This document shows, one piece after another, positions 36,881 through 44,806 of a stretch of 64,000 nt of DNA. The position numbers and the translations under genes were made by a program. The notes beneath the pieces are model-generated. The model was not told the origin of the DNA, made no database searches, and worked only from the letters and a program-made list of their open reading frames with translations. Source of the stretch: CAYSPG01 sp964432885 (GTDB lineage: Bacteria; Bacteroidota; Bacteroidia; AKYH767-A; OLB10); NCBI GenBank assembly GCA_964432885.1, contig CAYSPG010000021.1, positions 3,519 through 67,518 of the forward strand, read 5' to 3'. How positions within the stretch are numbered: position 1 is the stretch's first letter; each line of letters opens with the position of its first letter.

Positions 36881-38731
36881 ATGCAAAAAAAATTATTGGC
36901 TGTTGCTGTTCTGCTGCTTACAGCCTGCACACAAAAAGAAATTAAACAAACCAACACCATGTTCGAAAAAGACGTTCACTCTTATGCCAATCCCAATGAT
37001 GTTGTTATAAAACATTTATCGCTTGATTTAACGGTTGACTTTACTGCAAAAAAATTATCAGGCACAGCAACACTAACAGTCGAAAACAAAACCGGTGCAG
37101 GTCAATTGCATTTGGATGCAAACAATTTAGCAATCGAAAAAATTATGTTGGATGATAGCACTGAAACAAAATTTTCTCTTGCATCACCTGTAAAATATCT
37201 GGGCAGTGATTTAACTGTTGAAATAAAACCAGCAACAAAAAAAGTAAGCATCACCTATTCAACAACCGAAAATGCTTTGGCGCTTCAGTGGTTGGATGCG
37301 CAACAAACTGCCGGAGGAAAATTTCCTTTTCTGTTTACACAATCGCAAGCCATACTTGCGCGCACATGGATTCCGCTGCAGGATTCGCCCGGAATAAAAT
37401 TTACATACGATGCCATTATACATTGCCCAAAAGATTTAATGGCGGTGATGAGCGCAAGCAACGAAAACGAAAAGCGCCCCGATGGTATTTATAAATTTGA
37501 AATGCCACAGCCCATCCCATCTTACTTAATGGCGCTTGCCGTTGGCGATTTTACGTATCACAAGTACAACGACATTTGTGGGGTATATGCCGAGCAGCCT
37601 TTAATTGAAAAAGCAGCGTATGAATTTGCCGATTTGCCAAAAATGATTTCGAGTGCCGAAGAATTGTATGGCAAGTATGCATGGGGGCGATATGATGTAC
37701 TGGTATTGCCACCGAGTTTTCCGTTTGGCGGAATGGAAAATCCGCGTATAACATTTGCAACACCAACTATTATTGCAGGCGACCGTTCGCTGGTTGCATT
37801 GGTTGCACATGAGCTTGCACATTCGTGGAGCGGAAATTTAGTTACCAATGCTACCTGGAATGACTTTTGGCTTAACGAGGGCTTTACCGTTTATTTTGAA
37901 ACACGCATTATGGAAAAAATTTATGGACGCGATTATGCCGACATGCTTACGCTGCTATCGTTAAACGAATTAAAACTTACCGTTAAAGAAATGGGCGATA
38001 CAAATGCCGACACAAAGTTGTATCTCGATTTAAAAGGCCGCGACCCTGATGATGGTGTTACGGATATTGCCTATCAGAAAGGAAGATTTTTTTTAACCTC
38101 AATAGAAAATATTATTGGCCGCGAAAAGTGGGATGCGTTTTTAAATAAATATTTTACCGAACACTCATTTCAAAGCATGGACACCAAACATTTTTTAGAA
38201 TACTTAGATAAAGAATTAATAAAAGGCGATATTGGTTTAAAGAAAAAAATAAATGCCGAGGGATGGATTTTTTCTCCAGGTCTGCCTGCCGAATGTCCTG
38301 TTATCAAATCAACTGAATTAGAAAAAGCTGCAGCGGTTGCAAATGATTTTAAATCGGGAAAAAATATTTCGGCTGATGAAACCAAAAACTGGACAACACA
38401 CCACTGGCTTTATTTTTTAAGAAACATTGGCGATACATTATCGGCTGATAAAATGAAAATGCTTGATGCCACATTTGGTTTTACACAATCGGGCAACTCC
38501 GAAATTTTGTGCGACTGGTTTCAACTTGCCGTAAAAAATCATTATGATGTAGCTTACCCTGCAATGGAAAAATTTTTGTCAAGCGTTGGCCGCAGAAAAT
38601 TTATTGTGCCTATTTATAAATTGATGGCAAAAGATGCCTTGCTTAAAGAAAAAGCAAAAACAATTTACACAAAAGCGCGACCCGGTTATCATGCTGTCGC
38701 TGCCAGCACACTTGATGAAGTGCTTAATTAA
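36881..38731 (+). CDS. M1-family zinc aminopeptidase lipoprotein (leukotriene A4 hydrolase-like)
   Basis: A 616-residue zinc peptidase. Zinc site HELAHSW with the third ligand in FWLNEGF, 18 residues further (HEXXH-x18-E, near residue 310). The GGMEN substrate-recognition motif precedes it. The C-terminal third is the helical leukotriene-A4-hydrolase-like domain. The signal ends in LLLTACTQK, a lipobox, so it is probably an envelope lipoprotein removing N-terminal residues from peptides. Length and domain order fit the LTA4H-like subfamily. Confidence 0.94.
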   Translation: MQKKLLAVAVLLLTACTQKEIKQTNTMFEKDVHSYANPNDVVIKHLSLDLTVDFTAKKLSGTATLTVENKTGAGQLHLDANNLAIEKIMLDDSTETKFSLASPVKYLGSDLTVEIKPATKKVSITYSTTENALALQWLDAQQTAGGKFPFLFTQSQAILARTWIPLQDSPGIKFTYDAIIHCPKDLMAVMSASNENEKRPDGIYKFEMPQPIPSYLMALAVGDFTYHKYNDICGVYAEQPLIEKAAYEFADLPKMISSAEELYGKYAWGRYDVLVLPPSFPFGGMENPRITFATPTIIAGDRSLVALVAHELAHSWSGNLVTNATWNDFWLNEGFTVYFETRIMEKIYGRDYADMLTLLSLNELKLTVKEMGDTNADTKLYLDLKGRDPDDGVTDIAYQKGRFFLTSIENIIGREKWDAFLNKYFTEHSFQSMDTKHFLEYLDKELIKGDIGLKKKINAEGWIFSPGLPAECPVIKSTELEKAAAVANDFKSGKNISADETKNWTTHHWLYFLRNIGDTLSADKMKMLDATFGFTQSGNSEILCDWFQLAVKNHYDVAYPAMEKFLSSVGRRKFIVPIYKLMAKDALLKEKAKTIYTKARPGYHAVAASTLDEVLN

Positions 38732-38732
38732 G

Positions 38733-38772
38733 CCTCACCCCGTCCCTCTCCCAAGGAGAGGGAGAAGCGCGC
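38733..38772. repeat. GC-rich palindromic repeat after the M1 peptidase gene
   Basis: GCCTCACCCCGTCCCTCTCC-CAA-GGAGAGGGAGAAGCGCGC. It is the same subtype as the permease-tail element at 42757-42802 (both end in GAAGCGCGC). It starts two bases after the stop codon and may terminate transcription. Confidence 0.85.
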
Positions 38773-38819
38773 ATTTCTCAAAATGAGGAATCTAAACAAA
38801 CCTATTTAATTCTACTCGC

Positions 38820-40217
38820 TTGAGCGAAATAAATCTTCCCCCTCAATTTGTTTCTCAAATAAATGATTTGAAATTTATTGATGCAGAAAAGTTTTTTGCA
38901 TCGCTGAATGGGAATTCAAAAACTAGTATTAGGATAAATGAATCAAAAGGTTTGAATTCAGCACACAGCAACTCCCCTCTCTTTCGGGGAGGGGCTGGGG
39001 GTGAGGTTTCCTGGTGCCGTAACGGATATTACTTAACCGAACGACCTGTGTTCACACTCGACCCCTTGTTTCATGCCGGTGCATATTATGTGCAGGAAGC
39101 AAGCTCCATGTTTTTGGAGCAGGCAATTATTCAGCTTAAATTAAATAAAACCCCTCAGCGTGTTTTGGATTTGTGTGCAGCACCCGGAGGAAAAACCACT
39201 CACCTGCTTTCTATATTGCATAATGATAGCTTGCTTGTTTCAAACGAAGTAATCAAATCGCGGCAAGCGCCATTAATTGAAAACGTAATTAAGTGGGGGA
39301 AAGAAAATTGTATTGTTACCAATAACGATGCTAAAGATTTTGCACGATTGCAAAATTATTTTGATGTAATTGTTTGCGATGCTCCATGTTCGGGCGAAGG
39401 ATTGTTTAGAAAAGACAAAAATGCAATTAAGGAATGGAGCAAGGAAAATGTTGAGTTGTGTTCTGCCCGCCAGCAACGCATTGTAAACGATGTGTGGCCT
39501 GCACTAAAACCGGGTGGTATTTTAATTTACTCAACGTGCACGTTTAATCATTTTGAGAATGAGAAAAACGTAAATACATTTTGTAAAGAATTAGATGCTG
39601 ATTGTGTTGAGCTTGATGTTTCAAAATTTACAGGAGTAATTTGCAATAAAAAAGATAAAGCAATTTGTTATCGTTTTTTTCCGCACTTAGTAGGCGGAGA
39701 AGGATTTTGTTTGAGCGTGTTAAAAAAATCTGAGACTGAATATTTATCCAACACAAAATATAGAGACAACAATCTTTTCCAACTTGTCCATTCAAAAATA
39801 AAAAACAAGCTGATTGATTTTGTTTTAAACTCTGACAAAAAATCTTTTTACGCTCACAACCAAAATTTATTTTTTATTAATTCTCATCACGAAAAAGATT
39901 TATCGTTGCTGCAATCAACTTTAAAAATAACCTATGCAGGAACTGGTTTAGGAGAATTTAAACATGATGATTTTATTCCCAGTCATGAATTAGCATTCAG
40001 TATTCATCTTAACAAAAAACAATTTCAATTAGTTGATGTCGACAGGCAAACTGCCTTGCAAATTTTAAAAGGGCAAACACAATTTGATTTTAACTGTAAT
40101 GAAGGATATGTTCTTGCTTCGTATCAGAATATCACGTTTTCATTTCTTAAAAAAATAAAAAAACGATTTAATAATTTGTATCCAAAGAATTGGTACATCA
40201 GAATGAATATTGATTAA
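38820..40217 (+). CDS. RsmF/NSUN-type rRNA m5C methyltransferase
   Basis: The 465-residue SAM-dependent RNA cytosine-5 methyltransferase has LCAAPGGKTTHLL (SAM motif I), CDAPCSGEGLFRKD (motif IV catalytic PCSGEG) and YSTCTFNHFENE (motif VI, second catalytic cysteine). A C-terminal domain follows as in RsmF (16S C1407) relatives. The start is a TTG (38820); no good ATG is nearer. Residues about 51-63 (NSPLFRGGAGGEV) come from a GC-rich palindrome inserted in frame. The insertion is N-terminal to the catalytic domain, so function is probably kept. Confidence 0.92.
   Translation: MSEINLPPQFVSQINDLKFIDAEKFFASLNGNSKTSIRINESKGLNSAHSNSPLFRGGAGGEVSWCRNGYYLTERPVFTLDPLFHAGAYYVQEASSMFLEQAIIQLKLNKTPQRVLDLCAAPGGKTTHLLSILHNDSLLVSNEVIKSRQAPLIENVIKWGKENCIVTNNDAKDFARLQNYFDVIVCDAPCSGEGLFRKDKNAIKEWSKENVELCSARQQRIVNDVWPALKPGGILIYSTCTFNHFENEKNVNTFCKELDADCVELDVSKFTGVICNKKDKAICYRFFPHLVGGEGFCLSVLKKSETEYLSNTKYRDNNLFQLVHSKIKNKLIDFVLNSDKKSFYAHNQNLFFINSHHEKDLSLLQSTLKITYAGTGLGEFKHDDFIPSHELAFSIHLNKKQFQLVDVDRQTALQILKGQTQFDFNCNEGYVLASYQNITFSFLKKIKKRFNNLYPKNWYIRMNID
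38969..39008. repeat. In-frame GC-rich palindrome in the rRNA methyltransferase gene
   Basis: CTCCCCTCTC-TTTC-GGGGAGGGG followed by CTGGGGGTGAGGTT; the CTGGGGGTGAGG tail matches the unit at 42891-42926. It is translated as SPLFRGGAGGEV and leaves the frame open. Confidence 0.85.
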
Positions 40218-40375
40218 CGTGATGGTACACTGATGACACACCTGCCTGCCGACAGGCAGGGATTCAACGGATTTACACTGATTTCAAGTAAAGGAAAATA
40301 ATTCTCTTGTCTCTTGTTCTCTTTGTTAAAATTTTAATTCGCGAAAATCAGTCGCATCCGCCTTATCCGTGTGCT
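40217..40375. repeat. Composite intergenic repeat with nested CCTGCCTG palindrome
   Basis: GATGACACA and GATTCAACGGATTTACACTG form a repeat arm answered imperfectly by AAAATCAGTCGCATCCGCCT ... CCGTGTGC near 40345-40375. The perfect palindrome CCTGCCTGCCGACAGGCAGG (40241-40260) interrupts the first arm. No gene is seen in this 180-bp gap. Confidence 0.65.
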
Positions 40376-40397
40376 ATTTTTTATATAGTTTTATCTT

Positions 40398-41378
40398 ATG
40401 AAAAAATACTTACCCTTGATTCTTGCTGTTTCACTTTTCTCATGCAACAGTAAACCTCAAACAACAAACCTCAAACCCACCATAGGTTTTTTAGATTTTG
40501 TTGAAGATGCCACACTGGCAAAAGCGCGTACCGGCTTCTTTGATGCATTAGAGAAAAATGGTTTTTCGGAAAAAGATTGCACGCTCATTGTTTACAAATC
40601 AAATGCAAACGGAGATATTCCTACATTAAATCAATCGTGTGATTATTTGCTTTCAAAAAATGTGGATGTACTTGCTACCAATACAACACTTGCAACGATT
40701 ACAGCAGTTCAAAAAACAAAAACCCTGCCTGCTGGCAAGGCAGGGGTTCCTGTGTGCATGATGGTGGCACCACGACCTGACATTGCAAAACTTACTGATG
40801 CAAACGGAAATGCACCCGCTAATTTATTTGGCGTGTACGAAACGTTGGAATACATTGACTCGGCCGTTACACTTATCAAAACTTTTTTCCCTGATGCAAA
40901 AGTTGTGGGCACTATTTACAATCAGGCCGAGCCTCAATCACGTGATGCATTTTCACGATTAGAAAAAAAGGCAAATGAGTTAGGATTAGCTATAATCAGT
41001 TTACCTGTAAGCAATTCGTCCGAAACGCAATTGGTAACTCAATCACTTTTGCAAAAAAAACCGGATGTATTTTTTGCATTGCCTGACAACGTAATTTTTG
41101 GTTCGTTTGAAACTGTAGTGCAAAGCTGCAATGCAGCACATGTTCCAATTTTTACAAGCGAAGCAGGATTGGTTGCGCGTGGGGCGCTGGCATCCTATGG
41201 TGCCGATTTTTATCAATGGGGATTTCAGGCAGGTGAACAGGCGGCAACATTTTTAAAAACCAAATCAATGCAAAACATAAAACCCGAAATGGTTTTGGTA
41301 AGAAAGAAAATATATAATGTTGAAGTTGCAAAAAACTTTGGTGTAATGGCTGATAGTAGTTTTAATTTCCATAAATAA
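40398..41378 (+). CDS. ABC transporter substrate-binding lipoprotein (TrpX-like)
   Basis: The 326-residue lipoprotein (signal to SLFSCNSK, lipidated cysteine) belongs to the PF04392-type ABC substrate-binding family. Typical segments are IGFLDFVEDATLAKARTGFF, LIVYKSNANGD, CDYLLSKNVDVLATN and FALPDNVIFGSFETVV. Residues about 108-116 (LPAGKAGV) are translated from a CCTGCCTG-type palindrome inserted in frame (40721-40748). The cognate permease and ATPase lie downstream, but a toxin-antitoxin module now separates them from this gene. The substrate may be an aromatic amino acid, as for TrpXYZ, but this is not certain. Confidence 0.9.
   Translation: MKKYLPLILAVSLFSCNSKPQTTNLKPTIGFLDFVEDATLAKARTGFFDALEKNGFSEKDCTLIVYKSNANGDIPTLNQSCDYLLSKNVDVLATNTTLATITAVQKTKTLPAGKAGVPVCMMVAPRPDIAKLTDANGNAPANLFGVYETLEYIDSAVTLIKTFFPDAKVVGTIYNQAEPQSRDAFSRLEKKANELGLAIISLPVSNSSETQLVTQSLLQKKPDVFFALPDNVIFGSFETVVQSCNAAHVPIFTSEAGLVARGALASYGADFYQWGFQAGEQAATFLKTKSMQNIKPEMVLVRKKIYNVEVAKNFGVMADSSFNFHK
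40721..40748. repeat. In-frame palindrome encoding LPAGKAG
   Basis: AACCCTGCCT-GCTGGCA-AGGCAGGGGTT pairs across its centre. Same family as 40241-40261, but here inside a coding frame, which stays open. Confidence 0.85.
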
Positions 41379-41419
41379 ATTCAAATAATCTTTTTAATTT
41401 AGTGCTAAAATTAAATTAC

Positions 41420-41635
41420 ATGGGAACTGTTTCAGGCATTACTTTTATAAAAGATGCACGAGGTAAAAAAAGAAAAATGGTTATTGACCTTTCTAAGGTT
41501 AGTGAGGAAGTTCAGGATTTGATTGACGGTATTGTTTCTGATTTACGGCTTAGCGAACCAGTAAAAGAGGCTAAGGATGTTTTTAAAAAATTAGATAAAA
41601 AATTTAAGTCAGGAACTTCCCGCACTAAGAAATGA
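41420..41635 (+). CDS. Putative antitoxin of a RelE/ParE-type module
   Basis: A 71-residue charged protein (MGTVSGITFIKDARGKKRKM ... DLSKVSEEVQDLIDGIVSDL). The C-terminal half is amphipathic and basic, as in small antitoxins that wrap a RelE-like toxin. Its TGA overlaps the ATG of the toxin gene (ATGA), the usual coupling. The start at ATG 41420 is preferred to a GTG at 41402. The identity as antitoxin rests mainly on its partner; the fold is not recognised. Confidence 0.72.
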   Translation: MGTVSGITFIKDARGKKRKMVIDLSKVSEEVQDLIDGIVSDLRLSEPVKEAKDVFKKLDKKFKSGTSRTKK

Positions 41636-41886
41636 GCTACAAATTAATAATAGTTAAGTCGGCTCAAAAAGAAATTTCTTCTCTTCCTAAAATTTATTAC
41701 CCTCCCGTTCGCAATGCAATTTTAAATCTTGAAAGCAATCCTCGTCCAGCGGGTTGTAAAAAACTGAAAGGATTTTCAAATACATATCGCATCAGGGTTG
41801 GGGTTTACAGAGTAGTTTATATCATTGAATATACAGTCCGGATAATTACAGTAACGCGTGTTGCCCACAGAAAAAATGTTTATTAA
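41632..41886 (+). CDS. RelE/ParE-family toxin
   Basis: An 84-residue protein with the RelE/ParE fold pattern: YKLIIVKSAQKEISSLPK, helix with NAILNLESNP, LKGFSNTYRIRVGVYRVVYII, and a C-terminal strand VRIITVTRVAHRKNVY (the HR...Y end typical of RelE-like mRNA interferases). It overlaps the antitoxin stop by four bases. With the antitoxin it lies between the ABC binding protein and permease genes and shares their direction. Confidence 0.88.
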   Translation: MSYKLIIVKSAQKEISSLPKIYYPPVRNAILNLESNPRPAGCKKLKGFSNTYRIRVGVYRVVYIIEYTVRIITVTRVAHRKNVY

Positions 41887-41911
41887 ATTTTTATTTACTT
41901 AAGCATACACA

Positions 41912-42805
41912 TTGGATTTTTACCTCGCAGCTATCACACAAGGTTTAGGTTATGCCTCGCTGGGTCTTGGCATCTACATCTCATTAAAAATTTTTAATAT
42001 TCCTGATATAACCACCGATGGCAGTTACACATTGGGTGGCGCTGTAACTGCAGTTTTACTTTCGTCAAATCACAATCCTTTTTTTGTTGCTTGCGCAGCC
42101 ATGCTTGCAGGTGCATGCGCAGGAATTGCAACCGGAATCATTCACACACGATTAAAAGTACATGCCTTGCTTGCCGGAATTTTGGTGATGACAGCTTTGT
42201 ATTCCATTAATCTTTTGATTATGGACAGGCCTAACATTCCGCTTATCGGAATACGAACTATTTTTTCATCACTAAATTTTGTTGCTGATGCACAAACAAA
42301 CCAACTCATTGTTTTTATTTTGTTTGTTGCTTTACTGTCGGCACTAATAATATGGTTACTAAAAACTGATTTTGGAATTGCCATGCGCGCAACAGGCAAC
42401 AGCGAAACAATGGTGCGTGCCATGGGAGTAAATACAAATGCCATGAAAATTATTGGACTTGCATTAGCAAATGCGCTTACGGCATTCAGTGGTTTTCTCA
42501 TTACCCAATATCAAGGCTTTGCTGATGTAAATATGGGAATTGGAATTGTGATTTCTGGTTTAGGCGCTGTTATCATTGGCGAATCTGTTATCAAAATTTT
42601 TAAATCAAATTCTATTCTATTAAACATTGTTGGAGTAATTGCCGGAACAATTTTATTTCGTTTGCTGCTTGCGTTTGCTCTTTCGCTGGGCATGCAGCCC
42701 ACGTTGCTTAAACTTGTTACGGCTGTAATTGTGTTGTTGGTTATTGTAATTCTAAAAGCCTCACCCCTAACCCCTCTCCAGAGGGAGAGGGGAAGCGCGC
42801 CCTGA
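41912..42805 (+). CDS. ABC transporter permease (TrpY-like)
   Basis: A 297-residue inner-membrane permease of the branched-chain-type family with about eight hydrophobic spans. IPDITTDGSYTLGGAVTAVL and ATGNSETMVRAMGVNTNAMK are characteristic; the latter is the cytoplasmic loop facing the ATPase. The last residues (KASPLTPLQRERGSAP) are translated from a GC-rich palindrome that has replaced or extended the natural C-terminus. The start is a TTG (41912), giving MDFYLAAITQGLGYASLGLG, with no ATG nearby. Confidence 0.9.
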   Translation: MDFYLAAITQGLGYASLGLGIYISLKIFNIPDITTDGSYTLGGAVTAVLLSSNHNPFFVACAAMLAGACAGIATGIIHTRLKVHALLAGILVMTALYSINLLIMDRPNIPLIGIRTIFSSLNFVADAQTNQLIVFILFVALLSALIIWLLKTDFGIAMRATGNSETMVRAMGVNTNAMKIIGLALANALTAFSGFLITQYQGFADVNMGIGIVISGLGAVIIGESVIKIFKSNSILLNIVGVIAGTILFRLLLAFALSLGMQPTLLKLVTAVIVLLVIVILKASPLTPLQRERGSAP

Positions 42806-42926
42806 TTAAACTATTGCTGAAAACAAAAATGAATAAGAGAAATTTAGACGTATTTAAAAGCGTGTTTATGCACAATGTCCCATCTGTGCAACCCCTCTCC
42901 CTTCGGAGAGGGGCAGGGGTGAGGTT
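42757..42926. repeat. Inverted pair of GC-rich palindromes between ABC permease and ATPase genes
   Basis: Unit one (42757-42802) has GCCTCACCCC-TAA-CCCCTCTCC-AGAG-GGAGAGGGG-AAGCGCGC. Unit two (42891-42926) has CCCCTCTCC-CTTC-GGAGAGGGG-CAGGGGTGAGGT. They face each other across an 88-bp spacer, the same paired layout as in dnaG. Unit one forms the permease C-terminus; unit two ends three bases before the ATPase ATG. Confidence 0.85.
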
Positions 42927-42928
42927 AC

Positions 42929-43675
42929 ATGATTGAACTTAAAAATATATCCAAATTTTTTTCTGACGGAGCAGGAAATGAAATTCGTGCTCTTGAAAAA
43001 ACAACTATTTCAATCCGGCAAAAAGAATTTGTGGTGATTGTTGGAAGTAATGGCTCCGGAAAATCTACTTTGCTTAATTTAATTGCAGGAACATACAAAC
43101 CTACCGATGGTGAAATTTTGTTTGATGGAAAAAATGTAACCGATTTAAAGGATTACAAGCGCAGCAAATGGATTGCTCGCATTTTTCAAAATCCGTTGCA
43201 CGGCACAGCGCCCGATTTGAGCATACTTGATAATTTTCGTTTGGCTGCATTACGCACCAAATCAAAAACGCTTTCTGTTGGAACAAATAAAAAATTTATT
43301 GAAGAAGTAAAATCAAAAATAAGTTTGCTCGGCTTAGGATTAGAAAATAAACTTTTTCAAAACATGGGAACACTTTCGGGCGGACAACGGCAGGCGCTTA
43401 CATTATTAATGGCTGTAATGGATAGCCCTGAAATTTTATTGATGGACGAACCCACATCAGCACTTGACCCGCGCAGCGCACAAACATTGATGCAAACGGC
43501 AGATAAAATTATTTCAACGTTTAATCTCACCGCAATTTTAGTAACGCATAATTTAAAAGAGGCTTTTACCTATGGCAATCGCATCATACAAATGCGCGAA
43601 GGAAAAGTAGATAAAGATTTTTCAAGTGAACAAAAAAAGAAATTAACGTTGACAGAAATTTATGAGTGGTTTTGA
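42929..43675 (+). CDS. ABC transporter ATP-binding protein (TrpZ-like)
   Basis: The 248-residue ATPase has a Walker A motif GSNGSGKST, Q-loop ARIFQNP, signature LSGGQRQALTLL, Walker B ILLMDEPTSALD and an H-loop (LVTHNLKEA). It powers the importer formed with the upstream permease and binding protein (COG1101 type). A palindromic repeat abuts its start. Confidence 0.96.
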   Translation: MIELKNISKFFSDGAGNEIRALEKTTISIRQKEFVVIVGSNGSGKSTLLNLIAGTYKPTDGEILFDGKNVTDLKDYKRSKWIARIFQNPLHGTAPDLSILDNFRLAALRTKSKTLSVGTNKKFIEEVKSKISLLGLGLENKLFQNMGTLSGGQRQALTLLMAVMDSPEILLMDEPTSALDPRSAQTLMQTADKIISTFNLTAILVTHNLKEAFTYGNRIIQMREGKVDKDFSSEQKKKLTLTEIYEWF

Positions 43676-43678
43676 AAA

Positions 43679-43924
43679 TTAAATTTCAAAATCAAAAAAA
43701 TCTTTTAATGAAACATCAAGTGCCTTTGCTATTGATACCAAAGTACTAAAGCTGGTATTTATTTCACCACGTTCAATTCTACCAATCTGGCTTATTCTTA
43801 CTTCTGCTTCAAAAGCAAGTTGGTTTTGTGAAATTTGTTGTTGCACGCGCAACTGCCTAATTCGTTTGCCAAGCAATTTAACGGCTTTTGTATTGCGTTT
43901 GTATTTCACGGTTGCAAAATGCAA
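43679..43924 (-). CDS. XRE-family helix-turn-helix regulator
   Basis: An 81-residue protein made almost entirely of a Cro/C1-type helix-turn-helix (GKRIRQLRVQQQISQNQLAF ... VRISQIGRIERGEINTSFST). No extra domain. It is convergent with the ABC ATPase gene (three bases between stops) and divergent from the LuxR-type gene. No partner toxin is adjacent, so its targets are unknown. Confidence 0.9.
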   Translation of the reverse strand: MHFATVKYKRNTKAVKLLGKRIRQLRVQQQISQNQLAFEAEVRISQIGRIERGEINTSFSTLVSIAKALDVSLKDFFDFEI

Positions 43925-44020
43925 AGCCGCAAAATTTTAATAGACGCATATTTGCGTCATATAAAAATTTATTGTTACTTTTAGCTGAATAAAAAAATCC
44001 TTTACCTAAAAACCAATCCT

Positions 44021-44653
44021 ATGCTTGTTTACCTGATAAGTTCAGACGATGAATTGCTGAGCACACTTAACAACCTTATTAAATACACCCACAAAAACGA
44101 ATGTTGCACTTTTAAAAAAACATGCGGGCTTGTTGATGCATTAAAAACTACTATTCCTGATTTAATTGTAACAGGTTTAAAGCTTGATAAAGGAGATGGA
44201 ATAAAACTTATACAATACCTTAAAGCAAAAAATGCAGCGTGTAAAATTTTGGTTTGCGCCAATACAAAACATAAAATGGAAGTAATACGTGCCTTTGCTG
44301 CAGGTGCTAATGGTTTTGTTTCAAAGCAGGAAGCACCCGAAAGTTTTATAGACTGCATGCAGCAAGTAAGCAACTGTGAAACAGTGGTAAGCCATGAAGT
44401 AAAAAATATTATGGTAAATTTTTTTAGAGAAAACTCCGGTGTGTTTTTGCAAAGTTTTAACCTGAGCCATGCCGAGCAAACCGTTGCTGATATGCTTAGC
44501 GATGGTGGCAGCATAAAAGAAATGGCCGAACAAGTGAATGTAAGCCACGACACCATAAAAACCCATTGCAAAAACATTTACAAAAAACTAAAAGCACGTA
44601 ATAAAACACATGCCGTAAAAATTTTAATTAGCAGCCGCTTTATGAATTTTTAA
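44021..44653 (+). CDS. NarL/LuxR-type response regulator lacking the phospho-acceptor aspartate
   Basis: The 210-residue product has a receiver-like domain and a C-terminal LuxR-type helix-turn-helix (LSHAEQTVADMLSDGGSIKE ... VNVSHDTIKTHCKNIYKKL). The acidic pair (SSDDEL) and the late lysine (FVSKQE) are present. At the usual aspartate site the sequence is PDLIVTGLKL: a glycine stands where NarL-like proteins have Asp. It is therefore likely a pseudo-receiver active without phosphorylation. No kinase is adjacent. A hairpin follows the stop. Confidence 0.88.
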   Translation: MLVYLISSDDELLSTLNNLIKYTHKNECCTFKKTCGLVDALKTTIPDLIVTGLKLDKGDGIKLIQYLKAKNAACKILVCANTKHKMEVIRAFAAGANGFVSKQEAPESFIDCMQQVSNCETVVSHEVKNIMVNFFRENSGVFLQSFNLSHAEQTVADMLSDGGSIKEMAEQVNVSHDTIKTHCKNIYKKLKARNKTHAVKILISSRFMNF

Positions 44654-44660
44654 CCTTTTT

Positions 44661-44698
44661 GGGTGATTTTGAATCAATACACACCTTCAAAATCACCC
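44661..44698. terminator. Inverted repeat after the LuxR-type gene
   Basis: GGGTGATTTTGA (44661-44672) and TCAAAATCACCC (44687-44698) are perfect 12-bp inverted repeats with a 14-base loop. A partial third copy (AGGTGATT) and seven T residues follow at about 44703-44717. It may be a terminator or an operator for the regulator itself. Confidence 0.5.
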
Positions 44699-44806
44699 GT
44701 TAAGGTGATTGTTTTTTTAAAATGCCTGCACCAATTTTACGGTGCAAAAAAATTTTGCAGGCACCATCCGCAGCTTATAATGTGGATAAATAAAAAACAA
44801 ATTACG

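Noticed and set aside
41912..41914. TTG start of the ABC permease as an annotation error
   Set aside because: No upstream in-frame ATG exists and the first residues match the permease N-terminus, so TTG is kept.
42829..42936. Short open frame (MNKRNLDVFK...) between ABC permease and ATPase genes
   Set aside because: It runs into the palindromic repeat and overlaps the ATPase start; more likely spacer sequence between two repeat units.
44029..44577. 182-codon minus-strand open frame
   Set aside because: Antisense to the LuxR-type regulator, with no recognisable domain.
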